Shown: positions 1 through 10,552, counted from the first letter of the stretch. The stretch: 64,000 nucleotides of DNA from Rahnella variigena (GCF_003610915.1 NZ_NSDJ01000001.1:4030001-4094000); one strand, 5' to 3'. Numbers and translations are program-made. Notes: generated by a model from the sequence alone, not told the origin.

Positions 1-905
1 CCCGGAACGGTAATGCTGGAGGTAGGTTTCAGCGCAAGATGAGCAACAACCGGCTGACCGCTGCTGATCCCGCCAAGAATGCCGCCTGCGTGGTTGCTTT
101 CGAAACCGTTCGGTGTGATTTCATCACGGTTTTCACTGCCGCGTTTATTCACCACCGCAAAGCCGTCACCGATTTCCACGCCTTTCACCGCATTGATGCT
201 CATCAGCGCGTGCGCCAGATCGGCATCCAGACGGTCAAACACCGGCTCGCCAAGACCGACCGGCACGTGATCTGCCACGACGGTGATTTTAGCGCCGATG
301 GAATCGCCTTCTTTTTTCAGCGCACGCATCAGTTCATCCAGCGCTTCCAGCTTGCTTTCATCCGGACAGAAGAATGGGTTGGTTTCGACCAAATCCCAGT
401 CTTTCAGTTCACAGGTGATATCGCCCATCTGGGACATATAACCGCGCACTTTAACGCCAAATTTTTCCACCAGATATTTCTTGGCAACCGCGCCAGCAGC
501 AACACGCATCGCGGTTTCACGGGCAGAAGAACGACCGCCGCCTCGATAATCGCGCACGCCGTATTTTTGTTCGTAGGTGTAATCCGCATGTCCCGGACGG
601 AACACGTCTTTGATCGCGCTGTAATCCTGAGAACGCTGATCGGTATTCTGGATAATCAGACCGATGCTGGTGCCGGTGGTCACGCCTTCAAAAACGCCGG
701 AAAGAATTTTTACTTCATCGGCTTCGCGGCGCTGCGTGGTGTAACGCGAGGTGCCCGGACGACGACGGTCGAGATCGTGTTGCAGGTCTGCTTCGGTCAG
801 CGCAATACCCGGCGGCACGCCGTCAATAATACAGCCCAGTGCCACACCGTGGGATTCGCCAAAAGTAGTGACGCGGAAAAACTGCCCAATACTGTTCCCT
901 GCCAT
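1..905 (-). CDS. aroC: Chorismate synthase, 3' end cut by window edge
   Basis: Chorismate synthase converts 5-enolpyruvylshikimate-3-phosphate to chorismate using reduced FMN, the last step of the shikimate pathway, in the cytoplasm. The reverse strand from the ATG at 903-905 reads [20 protein letters not shown], the family's characteristic N-terminus with the conserved GESHG. Further on are RRRPG, RPGHAD and [11 protein letters not shown]. About 301 codons are open to the window edge and the C-terminal part lies outside. It sits directly after prmB on the same strand with 91 bases between them, the usual enterobacterial order. Identification is by family recognition and is very secure. Confidence 0.97.
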   Translation of the reverse strand, partial: MAGNSIGQFFRVTTFGESHGVALGCIIDGVPPGIALTEADLQHDLDRRRPGTSRYTTQRREADEVKILSGVFEGVTTGTSIGLIIQNTDQRSQDYSAIKDVFRPGHADYTYEQKYGVRDYRGGGRSSARETAMRVAAGAVAKKYLVEKFGVKVRGYMSQMGDITCELKDWDLVETNPFFCPDESKLEALDELMRALKKEGDSIGAKITVVADHVPVGLGEPVFDRLDADLAHALMSINAVKGVEIGDGFAVVNKRGSENRDEITPNGFESNHAGGILGGISSGQPVVAHLALKPTSSITVP

Positions 906-996
906 CACGGCTCCTTAACCATTATGTTGATTGTTTTCTGAATGACCGGTGATGAACCGGCCATTATTTTTTAGTCGATCAATCGCAATTTTTTGA

Positions 997-1929
997 TCAG
1001 TCGCGGTACGCTTTGAAATGTTCAGCGCAATCTATCAGCTGCTGCCTGGTCAGCATGAATACGCCGTCGCCACCGTTTTCAAATTCCAGCCAGGTGAACG
1101 GAATATCAGGATACTGGTCCATCAGATGCACCATGCTGTTGCCCACTTCACATACCAGCACGCCGTTATCGGTCAGGTAATCCGGCGCACAGGACAGAAT
1201 GCGGCGGGTGAGTTTCAGGCCATCGCTGCCGGAAGCCAGACCCAGTACAGGCTCGTGGCGATATTCCTGCGGCAGGTCAGACATATCTTCTTCATCCACA
1301 TACGGCGGATTGGTCACAATCAGGTCGTACTGCAACGCAGGCAATTCGCGGAACAGGTCAGAGCGAATTGGGGTCACCCAGTTCTCGATGCCGTGCGTGT
1401 CGATATTGCGCTCGGCCACTGCCAGCGCGTCGGCAGAAATATCTACCGCATCCACTTCGGTTTCCGGGAACGCGTAAGCGCAGGCGATAGCGATACAGCC
1501 GCTGCCGGTACACATATCGAGAATGTGCTGCGGTTTATCCTGCAGGATCCCGGCGAAGCGGTTGTTGATAAGTTCACCAATCGGAGAACGCGGCACCAGC
1601 ACGCGTTCATCGACATAAAACTCCATGTCGCAGAACCAGGCTTTATTGGTCAGATAAGCGACCGGTACGCGTTCGTTAACACGGCGGATCACGCGCTCAA
1701 CGATGCGGTGGCGCTCGCTGGAAGTCAGACGCGCGGTGTGCATATCTTCAGGAATGTCGAGCGGCAAAAACACGCTTGGCAAAACCAGCTGCACTGCTTC
1801 GTCCCACGGGTTATCGGTGCCGTGACCGTAATAGACATTGGCCGCGTTCAGGCGGCTGACGGTCCAGCGCAGCATATCCTGAATGGTATGCAGTTCACTG
1901 ACAGCTTCGTCGACGAAAATTTTGTCCAA
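997..1929 (-). CDS. prmB: Ribosomal protein L3 N5-glutamine methyltransferase PrmB
   Basis: PrmB uses S-adenosylmethionine to methylate a glutamine of ribosomal protein L3, supporting 50S assembly. The 310-residue protein has the class I methyltransferase motif [12 protein letters not shown] near residues 138-149 and the amide-methylating NPPY motif at 207-210. NPPY is the hallmark of the PrmB/PrmC/HemK family. The N-terminal helical domain and total length fit PrmB rather than PrmC. It lies upstream of aroC on the same strand and diverges from smrB, as in other enterobacteria. Nothing is odd in the frame. Confidence 0.96.
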   Translation of the reverse strand: MDKIFVDEAVSELHTIQDMLRWTVSRLNAANVYYGHGTDNPWDEAVQLVLPSVFLPLDIPEDMHTARLTSSERHRIVERVIRRVNERVPVAYLTNKAWFCDMEFYVDERVLVPRSPIGELINNRFAGILQDKPQHILDMCTGSGCIAIACAYAFPETEVDAVDISADALAVAERNIDTHGIENWVTPIRSDLFRELPALQYDLIVTNPPYVDEEDMSDLPQEYRHEPVLGLASGSDGLKLTRRILSCAPDYLTDNGVLVCEVGNSMVHLMDQYPDIPFTWLEFENGGDGVFMLTRQQLIDCAEHFKAYRD

Positions 1930-2132
1930 TTTTATTCTCCAGGCAGTGCACGGGTTTTTAACAGACGTTTAACCCATTATTTGCCGCATAGTTTGCCACG
2001 AAGCCCGCCACAAATCAGCAGCTAGTCAACGCACTTGCGCGATGTCTCGAAGAATTTAACCCTGAGTTTTCTTTAAACCGCAGGGCGACGGAAGGTACAC
2101 TGTGTGGATTGAGCGAAAATGACGATGAAATG

Positions 2133-2672
2133 ATGAAGAAAAAGCACCTGCTCAGCCCGGAAGAAACGGCGTTATTCCGCGAGGCTGTACCGGGCGTCAA
2201 GCGCCTGAAAAACGATACAATTACGCACCGCCCGCCGCGAAAAAAAGTGGCAGAACTGTCACCTAAAAAGCTGATTCAGGAGCAGGTGGACGCGAGTTAT
2301 TATTTTTCTGATGAATTCCAGCCGATGTTGCAGGAAGAAGGTCCGGTTCGCCATATCCGGCCAGACGTCAGTCATTTTGAATTGAAAAAATTACGCCGCG
2401 GGGATTATTCGCCCGAGCTGTTCCTCGATTTACACGGCTTAACGCAGAAAGAAGCCAAGCAGGAATTAGGTGCGCTGATCGCCGCCTGCCGCCGCGAGCA
2501 CGTCCATTGCGCCTGCGTGATGCACGGTCACGGCAAACATATTCTCAAGCAACAAACCCCGCTATGGCTGGCGCAGCATCCTGACGTCGAAGCCTTCCAC
2601 CAGGCGCCGAAAGAACTCGGTGGCACCGCCGCCCTGCTGGTGCTGGTGGAACTGGATGACAAAATCAGCTGA
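2133..2672 (+). CDS. smrB: Smr-domain ribosome-rescue endonuclease SmrB
   Basis: SmrB is recruited to collided ribosomes and cleaves the mRNA between them. The protein (about 179 aa) has a basic N-terminal segment and a C-terminal Smr domain. The domain carries the LDLHG motif and the HGHGKHIL nucleic-acid-binding loop. The frame is open further upstream through a TTG at 2109, but the family N-terminus MKKK begins at the ATG at 2133, with another ATG at 2130. It is transcribed away from prmB and ends in a strong hairpin terminator. Confidence 0.93.
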   Translation: MKKKHLLSPEETALFREAVPGVKRLKNDTITHRPPRKKVAELSPKKLIQEQVDASYYFSDEFQPMLQEEGPVRHIRPDVSHFELKKLRRGDYSPELFLDLHGLTQKEAKQELGALIAACRREHVHCACVMHGHGKHILKQQTPLWLAQHPDVEAFHQAPKELGGTAALLVLVELDDKIS

Positions 2673-2694
2673 CCCATTCCCACCTTCAGAAACG

Positions 2695-2728
2695 AGAAAG
2701 GCACAGCCAAAGCTGTGCCTTTCTTTTG
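2695..2728 (+). terminator. Rho-independent terminator of smrB
   Basis: A 13-bp perfect stem (2695-2707 with 2712-2724) closes a four-base loop, and a T-rich run follows. It begins 22 bases after the smrB stop codon. The stem sequence is AT-bounded and would also fold on the opposite strand. Confidence 0.9.
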
Positions 2729-2760
2729 TCTGTCGCTGAACTGTCTGTCTCAGAACAGAC

Positions 2761-2886
2761 CCCCTAAATAATTCGGATTGCAGCAAGGCGGCAAGTGAAC
2801 GCATCCCCGGGAGCATAGATAACTATGTGACCGGGGAAAGTGAGCGCAGCCAACGCATCTGCAATGCGAAGTATGACGGGGATTAT
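2761..2886. repeat. ERIC-type intergenic palindrome, copy 1
   Basis: About 125 bp with the features of the enterobacterial repetitive intergenic consensus (ERIC/IRU). It has a CCCTAAATAATTCG edge, a central hairpin (CCCCGG ... CATAG-ataa-CTATG ... CCGGGG), the GCGCAGCCAACGCATCTGC block and a GTATGACGGGG edge. Two more copies lie at 7517-7640 and 16461-16579 in the same orientation. This copy runs into the stop codon of sixA (2883-2885), so it is transcribed as the sixA 3' tail. Its central stem differs from the other copies by paired changes. Confidence 0.88.
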
Positions 2887-3371
2887 ACTTTGGCCATCAC
2901 CTGGCATGGGCTAAACTGCCAGTCAAAGCTGCCCTGCCCGGTTTCACCGTTTAACTCGATGCTGGCCATGGCTGACGTGGCGAACATCGGCGGGCAAACG
3001 CCAGGACAGAGTTCTGCAACCAGATAACCGACCAGCGGCAGGTGAGACACCACCAGCACGGCACTGACGCCGGTCAGCGCCAGATGTTGCAGTTCACTGG
3101 CGACCAGAGCAGGATCACCGCCCGGCGTCAGTTCCTTGAGAATATCAATTTCTACGTTTTCAGGCAGAGACAGACACTGGCGAACTTTTTCAAGCGTCTG
3201 CTGCGCACGCAGATACGGACTGACCAGAACACGATCAATTTTAACGCCACGACCATTCAGCCAGGCCGCCATATGTACTGATTCGTCACATCCGCATTCG
3301 CTTAACGGGCGAACTGAGTCGCTTGCAGCTTCGAGAACTGCATCACCGTGACGCATAATTACAACTTGCAT
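2883..3371 (-). CDS. sixA: Phosphohistidine phosphatase SixA
   Basis: SixA dephosphorylates phosphohistidine, on ArcB-type HPt domains and on the nitrogen PTS protein NPr. The 162-residue protein starts MQVVIMRHGDA, placing the RHG catalytic motif of the histidine-phosphatase superfamily at residues 7-9. Length and start match the family, and a second conserved histidine lies in VVSHLPLVGYL. The gene stands alone between smrB and the fad genes. Its stop codon lies inside the edge of an ERIC repeat. Confidence 0.95.
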   Translation of the reverse strand: MQVVIMRHGDAVLEAASDSVRPLSECGCDESVHMAAWLNGRGVKIDRVLVSPYLRAQQTLEKVRQCLSLPENVEIDILKELTPGGDPALVASELQHLALTGVSAVLVVSHLPLVGYLVAELCPGVCPPMFATSAMASIELNGETGQGSFDWQFSPCQVMAKV

Positions 3372-3701
3372 ATTGCACCGCTTTTGTTAACAAAAATAGC
3401 GCTATACAGAAACGCCGTGCGTGCTGTATTACCCATTGCCCAGCTGTTTTTCATCATGTTTCAAATGACCTTTCTCATTACAAGATAGCTGTAAGGCAGT
3501 ACATCCACTTAACCGGCTGTGCCCACATGCTTTGCATGGTAAGTATCAGCGGTCGGGCATTTTGCCTGAAAGTTCACGTAAAGAAAACGCTGTTTTTTAC
3601 ACCAACACTTACTGCTTGTAAACTGTTCAGGCGATTATTTAACCACTCGGGTTGTAGATCAATCGTTTGGGATTGTTTCTGTACAAAGTCAGTCTCACCA
3701 T
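3372..3701. other. Gene-free stretch upstream of sixA and downstream of fadJ
   Basis: Apart from the fadJ terminator that follows it, I see no gene, tRNA or repeat here. It must carry the sixA promoter, reading to the left, but no convincing promoter boxes could be picked out by eye. Confidence 0.5.
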
Positions 3702-3744
3702 AAAAAAGATCCCGCAGGCCTTCGGCTGGCCACAAGCAGGATCT
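3702..3744 (-). terminator. Terminator of the fadIJ operon
   Basis: On the reverse strand AGATCC (3739-3744) pairs with GGATCT (3707-3712), with a further inner GGCC pairing. A run of six T follows (3702-3707). It lies 44 bases beyond the fadJ stop codon. Confidence 0.85.
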
Positions 3745-3787
3745 ATTCCAGATTCCCGCGAAACTCAGTAATAAGCAGTGACAGCTG

Positions 3788-6001
3788 TCACACTTTGCTG
3801 ACCTTTTCGCCGGTGCCGTCTGCCGGGCCGTCTGTCAAAAAACAGGGCTCGCCCTGCTCAGCCCTGCGCACCAGCCCTTCGCATGGCCGGAAATGCTCGC
3901 CATAGCGTTGCGCCAGCTGATCAAGCGTTTTCACCACGTGCGCTGCACCGAGTGTATCGATGTAACGGAACGGACCACCACGGAATGGCGGGAAGCCAAT
4001 GCCGAACACCGCACCCAGGTCACCATCCCGCGCACGGCGGATCACCTGCTCATCCAGACAGCGTACCGCTTCGTTGAGCATAAGCATCACACAGCGCTGC
4101 GCGATCTCTTCTTCTGACTGCTGCGCTTTCGGCGTGACATTCAGCAGCCGGTAAATCGCAGGATCGACCTGTTTCTTCTTCGCCGTCCGGCCTTTTTGCC
4201 CGTAGAGATAGAAACCTTTGCCGTTCTTACGCCCTTTGCGATCGTCTTTCAGCACAGCATCAAAACCTGATGGCGCAGCAAAACGCTCACCAAATGCATC
4301 CACCAGAATCGGACCGATTTTGGTGCCGACATCAATACCCACTTCATCCAGCAACTGTATCGGGCCGACGGGGAAACCAAAATTCACCAACGCTTTATCA
4401 ATGTGATCGACAGGTTCGCCCGCCAGCAAACAGCGGGCAGCTTCATTGATGTACGGCGCAAGAATACGGTTTACGTAGAATCCGGCGCTGTCGCCGACCA
4501 CAATCGCTGTTTTCCCCTGTTTCTTCGCCAGGGAAACTGTGGTCGAAATCGTCTGCGCACTGGTTCCTGCATGGGGTATCACTTCCACCAGCGGCATCTT
4601 ATCCACCGGACTAAAATAGTGCAGGCCGATCACCAGTTCAGGCCGGCTGGCCTGCTCTGCAATCTTATGGATAGGCAGTGAAGACGTGTTTGAAGCAAAT
4701 ATTGTGCGCGGAGCGGCGTTATTCTCGATTTCCGCCACCATCGACTGTTTGAGAGACAAATCCTCAAACACCGCTTCCACCACGATATCAATCTGCGCAA
4801 AACCACTGTAATCGGTGGTGCCGGAAATCAGCATCATCTGGCGTTGCTGTTCGTTACGGGTCAGCCTGCGGCTGCGCACCTTTTTCTCCAGCAAATCCCA
4901 GCTGTATTTCAGCGCATGACGGATACCTTCCTGATTAATATCTTTGATGCGCACCGGCAGTCCGGCTTTGGTGGCAGTCACGTTGGCGATCCCACCGCCC
5001 ATCAGGCCACCACCGAGAATGCCCACGCGGCGTACCGGCAAGGGTTCGGCGTCGCCACCCTTTTCTTTTTTCAGCGCAGTGGATGCGAAAAACAGGCCGC
5101 GCAATGCCGCCGATTCCGGCGTCATGACCAGTTCGCCAAAGGCTTTCGCTTCAGCCTGATAGCCATTGCCGCTGCCCTGATCGAGGCCGGTTTTCACCAC
5201 ATCAATAATCTTTTCAGTCGCCGGATAATTGCCATGCGTTTTGGCGCGGGTTTGTTTGCGCACAAAATGGAACAGCACACTTTTGCCCAACGGGCCACCC
5301 GCCAGCCGCGCCTGCCATGGCAATGGCGGACGTGACTGACGCCCTTTCACCACGCGCTCAAGTGCCGTTTGCAGCAAAATTGAATAAGGTACCGCGTCAT
5401 CCACCAGTCCCATTCTCAGCGCCTGTTTCGCGCGAATGCTGCGACCGGTTAACATCATATCCAGTGCTTTCGGCGCACCGATTAAGCGCGGAAGACGCTG
5501 TGTGCCGCCGGAGCCCGGCAGCAAGCCAAGCTGGACTTCCGGCAGGCCGAGTTGCGTTTTATCATCGAGGGAACAGACGCGTGAATGGCACGCCAGCGCC
5601 AGTTCAAGTCCGCCGCCCAGACAGGCACCGTGGATGGCCGCAACAACGGGTACCGGAAACGAAGCTATTTGTGACATTACCGTCTGCCCTTTTCGCGCCA
5701 GATTGCTGGCCTCATCGGCGCTCTTACAACCCGATATCATGGTGATATCCGCACCGGCAATAAATGAGTCGGATTTACCGGAAACCAGCACCAGCCCCTT
5801 CAGACTGGGATATTGCTGGGCTTTTTGCAGAATGGTACAAATTTGTTGAGCGAATTCAGCCTTTAAGGTATTCACCTTTTCGCCGGGAACATCGATGGTG
5901 ATAATTCCGACGTGCTCCGCGGTGAACATCAGTGAAAAAGCAGAAACCGGTTCTGCCGGAGTGATTTCCGGAATGTTTGGGTTTTCCATATTATCCCTCA
6001 T
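3788..6001 (-). CDS. fadJ: Fatty-acid oxidation complex alpha subunit FadJ
   Basis: A bifunctional enoyl-CoA hydratase/3-hydroxyacyl-CoA dehydrogenase that works with FadI in fatty-acid degradation, in E. coli chiefly under anaerobic conditions. The 737-residue protein has an N-terminal crotonase domain with [22 protein letters not shown] (residues 125-139) and the second catalytic glutamate in LPEVQLG. An NAD-binding domain opens with [11 protein letters not shown] (327-337), followed by the 3-hydroxyacyl-CoA dehydrogenase domains. The ATG overlaps the fadI stop codon (ATGA), so the two are translationally coupled. A second possible start, MENPNIPE, lies four codons downstream. Confidence 0.97.
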   Translation of the reverse strand: MRDNMENPNIPEITPAEPVSAFSLMFTAEHVGIITIDVPGEKVNTLKAEFAQQICTILQKAQQYPSLKGLVLVSGKSDSFIAGADITMISGCKSADEASNLARKGQTVMSQIASFPVPVVAAIHGACLGGGLELALACHSRVCSLDDKTQLGLPEVQLGLLPGSGGTQRLPRLIGAPKALDMMLTGRSIRAKQALRMGLVDDAVPYSILLQTALERVVKGRQSRPPLPWQARLAGGPLGKSVLFHFVRKQTRAKTHGNYPATEKIIDVVKTGLDQGSGNGYQAEAKAFGELVMTPESAALRGLFFASTALKKEKGGDAEPLPVRRVGILGGGLMGGGIANVTATKAGLPVRIKDINQEGIRHALKYSWDLLEKKVRSRRLTRNEQQRQMMLISGTTDYSGFAQIDIVVEAVFEDLSLKQSMVAEIENNAAPRTIFASNTSSLPIHKIAEQASRPELVIGLHYFSPVDKMPLVEVIPHAGTSAQTISTTVSLAKKQGKTAIVVGDSAGFYVNRILAPYINEAARCLLAGEPVDHIDKALVNFGFPVGPIQLLDEVGIDVGTKIGPILVDAFGERFAAPSGFDAVLKDDRKGRKNGKGFYLYGQKGRTAKKKQVDPAIYRLLNVTPKAQQSEEEIAQRCVMLMLNEAVRCLDEQVIRRARDGDLGAVFGIGFPPFRGGPFRYIDTLGAAHVVKTLDQLAQRYGEHFRPCEGLVRRAEQGEPCFLTDGPADGTGEKVSKV

Positions 6002-7311
6002 TGCGCTGCCTCCAGAATCATTGCTGCGCCTAAGCCACCGGCGGCACAGGCCGTCGTCAGCCCGTATTTTCCGCCACGACGGCGTAATTCATGCAAAGTC
6101 TGGGTGATCATTCGTGCGCCAGTCGCGGCAAAAGGATGGCCGTAAGCCAGTGATCCGCCCAGAACGTTAAATTTATCCCAGTCTATTTCGCCAACTGCCT
6201 GACTGCGGCCAAGTTTCTCACGGGCAAATTCATCACTGGCTAACATTTTGATATTCGCTAGGGTCTGCGCGGCAAATGCTTCGTGCATATCAATCAGGTC
6301 AAGATCACCGAGCGTCAGACCGGCACGATCCAGCGCCAGCGGCGTGGCATAAGCCGGACCAAGCAGCATGTCTTCCCACACATCGATGGCGGCAAAAGCA
6401 AAACTTTTCAGATAACCGAGAGGCTGCAGACCGAGTTCACGCGCCCGCGATTCGCTCATCATCAGTACCGCGGCCGCGCCGTCGGTCAGCGGCGTACTGG
6501 TCGCGGCGGTCACGGTGCCGTGTTTGCGATCAAACGCCGGACGCAATTTTGCGTATTGCCCGATTTCAGAATTCAGGCGGATGTTGTTGTCTTTTTGCAG
6601 CACTTCACGGTAAGGCGGAACCTGCGCGGCCATCACCTGAGAATTCAGATAGCCCTGCTCCCACGCCTGTGCCGCCAGCGTGTGAGAACGGTGCGCGAGT
6701 TCATCCTGTTGTTCGCGGGAAATATTATGACTTTTCGCCATCTGTTCCGCAGTATCGCCCATGCGCAGGCCGGTGGAATATTCAGCCACAGCAGGCGGCA
6801 CCGGCATCAGGTCGCGCAGTTTAAGTTTGCTGAAAATGGACAGACGCTGCGACAACGTGCGCGCTTTATTGACGTCCACCAGGGCGCGGGCGAGACGTTT
6901 GCTGACGCCAATCGGCAGAACCGAAGACGAATCGGCTCCGCCTGCAATCCCGATGCTGATCGTGCCGCTCATAATGCTTTCCGCGACGTTGGCGACCGCC
7001 TGAAAACTGGTGGCGCAGGCACGCGAAACGCTGTAGGCGTCAGTCGACACATTCATGCCAGTGCCGAGGACGATTTCGCGCGCAATATTTGGTGCTTCCG
7101 GCATCTGCACGACTTGCCCGAATACCAGCTGATCGATGACCTTCGGGTCGATCCCACTTTTCGCCAGTAGCTCACTGACCACTATTTTGCCGAGGTCTAC
7201 GGCGGGAATGCCGTGATAGGCGGTGGCCTGTTTGGCAAACGGCGTACGCAAACCATCGACAATCGCAATGCGATCGCCTTCACGTGTCACCAGTGGAATG
7301 ACTTTATTCAT
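5998..7311 (-). CDS. fadI: 3-ketoacyl-CoA thiolase FadI
   Basis: The thiolase beta subunit partners FadJ and cleaves 3-ketoacyl-CoA to acetyl-CoA plus a shortened acyl-CoA. The 437 residues match FadI length. Cys99 in [12 protein letters not shown] is the acyl-enzyme cysteine. HEAFAAQ, the [11 protein letters not shown] histidine block and [10 protein letters not shown] near the C-terminus complete the active site. It is first in the operon, and a FadR-like operator lies 30-45 bases upstream of the start. Recognised with high certainty. Confidence 0.97.
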   Translation of the reverse strand: MNKVIPLVTREGDRIAIVDGLRTPFAKQATAYHGIPAVDLGKIVVSELLAKSGIDPKVIDQLVFGQVVQMPEAPNIAREIVLGTGMNVSTDAYSVSRACATSFQAVANVAESIMSGTISIGIAGGADSSSVLPIGVSKRLARALVDVNKARTLSQRLSIFSKLKLRDLMPVPPAVAEYSTGLRMGDTAEQMAKSHNISREQQDELAHRSHTLAAQAWEQGYLNSQVMAAQVPPYREVLQKDNNIRLNSEIGQYAKLRPAFDRKHGTVTAATSTPLTDGAAAVLMMSESRARELGLQPLGYLKSFAFAAIDVWEDMLLGPAYATPLALDRAGLTLGDLDLIDMHEAFAAQTLANIKMLASDEFAREKLGRSQAVGEIDWDKFNVLGGSLAYGHPFAATGARMITQTLHELRRRGGKYGLTTACAAGGLGAAMILEAAQ

Positions 7312-7339
7312 ACAAGCTCCTGAGAAAAAATAGGGTCTT

Positions 7340-7358
7340 AAGAGGTCAGACCTGATAA
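7340..7358. promoter_or_regulatory. FadR-like operator upstream of fadI
   Basis: The perfect FadR core GGTCAGACC (7344-7352) lies in a near-palindrome 33-41 bases before the fadI start. The FadR consensus is AACTGGTCNGACCNGTT; flanking AGA...TGAT bases fit only in part. The same core recurs upstream of fadL, which supports shared repression by long-chain acyl-CoA-responsive FadR. Confidence 0.78.
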
Positions 7359-7473
7359 CTCAGTTTTAACTATGTATTTACATTTGGCAAAGTGAAAGGC
7401 AATGAAGTGCGAGCAACAGCAAATTTTTCTGAAATAAGAATGAGAAGAAAGGCAGCGGGCAGAAATAGCGGAC

Positions 7474-7500
7474 AAAAAAATACCGCTTATATAAGCGGTA
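7474..7500 (-). terminator. Terminator downstream of yfcZ
   Basis: A perfect 20-base palindrome (7481-7500) is followed on the reverse strand by seven T (7474-7480). It lies downstream of yfcZ and of the ERIC copy, and would stop leftward transcription before the fadI promoter. Confidence 0.75.
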
Positions 7501-7516
7501 TTACAATTTAAAACTT

Positions 7517-7640
7517 CCCCTAAATAATTTGAGTCTCAGAAAGGCGGCAATCGAAGTAATCCCGATGAGCTGACATAAGTCAGTGATTCGGGTTACTGAG
7601 TGCAGCCAACGCATCTGCGGCTCAAAGTATGACGGGGATC
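7517..7640. repeat. ERIC-type intergenic palindrome, copy 2
   Basis: Same architecture and orientation as the copy at 2761. The central stem is CTGAC-ataa-GTCAG instead of CATAG/CTATG, inside CCCGA...TTCGGG. The outer arm TTTGAGTCTCAGA pairs with TCTGCGGCTCAAA. It ends against the yfcZ stop codon (7639-7641). Confidence 0.88.
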
Positions 7641-7971
7641 AGCGTAAGGCTAACTGGAAGATCATGGTTTCTGCCTGGCAGCTGAAAGTGAAATCGATAT
7701 TCAGCTCAACGCCGCCTTCCACTTTTTCGATACGGCTCTTGATTTCGCAAGGCTCAGATTCGACGCCGCGTGCGCGTTCGGTCAGGGCTTCCAGCGTTTC
7801 TTTAGCCTGTGCTTCATTTTCAAAAACGCGGCTGTAAGATGCGGTGCAATCGGTGTTATCCATGATGGTGCCCACATCAACACAGCAGCAGGCTGCGGTT
7901 TCTTCTGCGCCGCATTTGTTGATGGAGTGCAGAGGTTGGGTGGATTTAGAGGACATGGTTACGTCAGACAT
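7639..7971 (-). CDS. yfcZ: YfcZ/YiiS family protein
   Basis: A small conserved enterobacterial protein of unknown function. The start at 7971 (MSDVTMSSKST) gives 110 residues and has a GGGGAGA ribosome-binding site eight or so bases upstream. The frame stays open upstream, but that part lacks family resemblance. The conserved core reads CCCVDVGTIMDNTDCTASYSR, and the C-terminus ends FQLALR as in E. coli YfcZ. It lies divergently from fadL, as in E. coli. Confidence 0.93.
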   Translation of the reverse strand: MSDVTMSSKSTQPLHSINKCGAEETAACCCVDVGTIMDNTDCTASYSRVFENEAQAKETLEALTERARGVESEPCEIKSRIEKVEGGVELNIDFTFSCQAETMIFQLALR

Positions 7972-8259
7972 AATTTTCTCCCCGGCATCAACGGCAACGT
8001 CCACCGTCTGGCCTGTTTGCGAATAAAGTTTTATTTCCAGCCTGTATTTTACGCCACCGTTCTGACAACACACTAGCACTTACTTATTATGTGCCTTTGA
8101 AGTGATCCAGATCACGTATATGTAAGTAATCGATTAAAACTACGTCATCGTTCTCACTTTAACGTTTCTTAATTGAACTTTTATTGTTGGTTTTTTGTTA
8201 AGTGGATCCAATTTCTTGCATCATTTCTTAAATATCAATGAAACATTATTGCAACTACA

Positions 8260-8300
8260 CCACAGGTCAGACCTATACTTCGCTCACTGGTCTGATTTGT
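8260..8300. promoter_or_regulatory. Paired FadR-like operators upstream of fadL
   Basis: Two candidate sites lie 90-130 bases before fadL. The first is a perfect GGTCAGACC core at 8264-8272, the second the diverged ACTGGTCTGAT at 8286-8296. E. coli fadL is also controlled by two FadR sites. The match is seen directly; binding is inferred. Confidence 0.75.
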
Positions 8301-8388
8301 CAGACTGATAACGAACCCTACAATCCCGCGCTCATTGTTACTTGATGTAACATTGTTTGATAAAAAACATAATATTGAGGTTTTGGTC

Positions 8389-9666
8389 ATGAACCAGAAA
8401 AACCTGTTTAAAAGATCAGCTCTGGCAGCTGCAGTGGCAATTGTTTCCTCCAACGTATACGCGGCAGGTTTTCAGTTAAATGAATATACTGCTGCGGGTT
8501 TGGGTCGTTCATTCTCAGGCGAAGGTGCTATTGCTGACACCGCCGCATCCGGTAGCCGTAACCCGGCAACCATGACCATGTTTAACCGCCCGGCGTTTTC
8601 TATGGGCGCGATTTATGTCGACCCGGACGTCAGCGTGACGGGGAAATCCCCGGTCACCGGTGCCAGCACCAGTGATGATAATATTGCGCCAAATCAGTGG
8701 GTGCCGAATATCCACTTTATTATGCCGCTGGATGATCAATGGGCGGTTGGCGCATCTGCGACGTCTAACTACGGTCTGGCGACAGAATTTAGCGATAACT
8801 ATCCGGCAGGCCCGATTGGCGGTGAAACAGATCTCACCACCATAAACACTAACTTAAGTGTTGCTTACCGTTTGAACCAGAATTTCAGCTTCGGTGTGGG
8901 CTTTGATGCTGTCTACGCGAAAGCAAAAATCCGTCGTACTGCCGGTGAACTGGTGCCGATTAAAACCGGCGGCCTGCTGCCAGCCGATACTGAAGTCGCC
9001 AAGCTGAAAGGCGACGAGTGGGGCTACGGCTGGAACGCCGGTATTCTTTATGAAGTCGATGACAATAACCGTTACGGCTTTACTTATCGCTCAGAAGTTA
9101 AAATCGACTTTGACGGCGAATACCGCAACGGCATTCCGCAGGCGTTAGGCGGCACGGGCGGTCACACCGTTCCGGGTTCCCTGACCCTGAACCTGCCAGA
9201 AATGTGGGAAGTGTCCGGTTATAACAAAGTGGCACCGAAATGGGCGATTCACTACAGCCTGGCTTACACCAGCTGGAGCCAGTTCCAGGAGCTGAAAGCT
9301 ACCGGTTCTAACGGCCAGACCCTGTTCCAGAAAGAAGAAGGCTACCATGATGCTTATCGCATCGCGTTAGGTACCACCTATTACTACGATGATAACTGGA
9401 CGTTCCGTACCGGTATCGCCTTCGATGACAGCCCGGTTCCGGCTGATAACCGCACCATTTCTATCCCGGATCAGGACCGCTTCTGGGTATCTGCGGGTAC
9501 CACGTATGCCTTCAATAAAGATGCATCCGTCGATGTGGGTGTGTCTTACATGCATGGCCAGACGGTGAATATCAGCGAGAAAGTGGCTGACGGCGTGCCG
9601 AACTATGAATTCCAGGCTAAAGGCACCGCTATGCTGTACGGCGCGAACTTTAACTATAGCTTCTGA
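8389..9666 (+). CDS. fadL: Long-chain fatty acid outer-membrane transporter FadL
   Basis: FadL is a 14-stranded outer-membrane barrel that admits long-chain fatty acids by lateral diffusion. The start at 8389 is preceded by TTGAGG and opens a typical signal peptide ending in SSNVYA, followed by the mature N-terminal hatch AGFQLNEY. The conserved hatch motif [10 protein letters not shown] follows. It has 425 residues and ends in FNYSF, a classic C-terminal barrel signature. The ORF is open further upstream (8335), but that segment holds no signal peptide. FadR-like sites lie upstream. Confidence 0.96.
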   Translation: MNQKNLFKRSALAAAVAIVSSNVYAAGFQLNEYTAAGLGRSFSGEGAIADTAASGSRNPATMTMFNRPAFSMGAIYVDPDVSVTGKSPVTGASTSDDNIAPNQWVPNIHFIMPLDDQWAVGASATSNYGLATEFSDNYPAGPIGGETDLTTINTNLSVAYRLNQNFSFGVGFDAVYAKAKIRRTAGELVPIKTGGLLPADTEVAKLKGDEWGYGWNAGILYEVDDNNRYGFTYRSEVKIDFDGEYRNGIPQALGGTGGHTVPGSLTLNLPEMWEVSGYNKVAPKWAIHYSLAYTSWSQFQELKATGSNGQTLFQKEEGYHDAYRIALGTTYYYDDNWTFRTGIAFDDSPVPADNRTISIPDQDRFWVSAGTTYAFNKDASVDVGVSYMHGQTVNISEKVADGVPNYEFQAKGTAMLYGANFNYSF

Positions 9667-9708
9667 TGAACCCCAGCTTCTGATGAACTGAATGTTACGT
9701 CAGATATG

Positions 9709-9735
9709 AAAAAAGCGCCGAAAGGCGCTTTTTTT
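9709..9735. terminator. Bidirectional terminator between fadL and mlaA
   Basis: AAAAAAGCGCC and GGCGCTTTTTT pair over 11 bp (9709-9719 with 9724-9734) around a GAAA tetraloop. T-runs on both strands let it serve fadL from the left and mlaA from the right. Confidence 0.93.
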
Positions 9736-9750
9736 GTATCTCCGGAACCG

Positions 9751-10518
9751 TTATTCCGAGTCGATATCTTTCAGGTCACCCTGAATCAATGCCGCGTTCG
9801 GGTTTTCCTGTGGCGTCAGCTGACCGCCTCTCGCCAGGAAGTCGTGACGCTGGAAGTAAGCTTCACGGATAAACAGATACGGATCAGAAGAGTTACGGAT
9901 CAGACCATCTGAATCGAGAAGTTCTGCACGGGTTTCGACGCCTTCCAGTACCCATTTACCGGCTGACATCCAGAATGTCAGATAGCTGAGCATCGGATAC
10001 AAATCATCCACCAGATCGCCACCTTCGTCACGCACAGTCGCGCTGCCGTAACCTGGCAGAACCACGTACGGACCGTAACCGACACCATAATGACCGAGCG
10101 TGCTACCGAAGCCCTGGGCTTCTTCGCGCGCCAGTTTCGGGTTCGCCATACCGGCCACGTCAATCAGCCCCCCCATCCCCAGAAGCGTGTTCAGGAAGAA
10201 ACGGTTGAAGTGGATTGCAGCACGGTACGGATCGCCTTTCAGCAAGGAGTTGACCATGCTGGCGGGTTCATCGAGGTTGCTGAGGAAGTTACTGGTCCCG
10301 TTACGCGCCGGTTGTGGCACGTAATCACGCCATGCGACGGCAACAGGCCGCACAAGGTAAGGATCCATATAGTTATAGTTGAAGTCGAACATCACCCGGT
10401 TGAAACCTTCGAGCGGATCAGAACGTCCCTGCTGTTCGCTGTCCGAAGATCCGGATGTGCCGGCACAACCGACCAGTAAAACTGTCGCAAACGCCAGCCC
10501 AGTCAGGCGTAAGTTCAT
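9751..10518 (-). CDS. mlaA: Phospholipid-retrieval lipoprotein MlaA (VacJ)
   Basis: MlaA is an outer-membrane lipoprotein that, with OmpC and the Mla shuttle, removes mislocalised phospholipid from the outer leaflet. The start at 10518 gives 255 residues with a lipobox LLVGC (lipidated Cys18) straight after a short signal peptide. The family core DPLEGFNRVMFDFNY, the GLIDVAG segment and GYGPYVVLPGYG are all visible. The frame runs on upstream to 10578 but without a leader. It follows ccmI on the same strand with 34 bases between them. Confidence 0.96.
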   Translation of the reverse strand: MNLRLTGLAFATVLLVGCAGTSGSSDSEQQGRSDPLEGFNRVMFDFNYNYMDPYLVRPVAVAWRDYVPQPARNGTSNFLSNLDEPASMVNSLLKGDPYRAAIHFNRFFLNTLLGMGGLIDVAGMANPKLAREEAQGFGSTLGHYGVGYGPYVVLPGYGSATVRDEGGDLVDDLYPMLSYLTFWMSAGKWVLEGVETRAELLDSDGLIRNSSDPYLFIREAYFQRHDFLARGGQLTPQENPNAALIQGDLKDIDSE

Positions 10519-10552
10519 GGATATCTCCCTGTTTTTGATCGTCGGTTCCTGA

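Noticed and set aside
39..941. Long 300-codon open frame on the plus strand over the aroC region
   Set aside because: It is the complement of aroC, whose reverse-strand reading gives an unmistakable chorismate synthase.
1018..2025. 335-codon plus-strand frame opposite prmB
   Set aside because: Shadow of prmB; no domain signature, His/Arg-rich composition typical of antisense frames.
6283..7170. 295-codon plus-strand frame opposite fadI
   Set aside because: Shadow frame; the thiolase on the other strand has all catalytic motifs.
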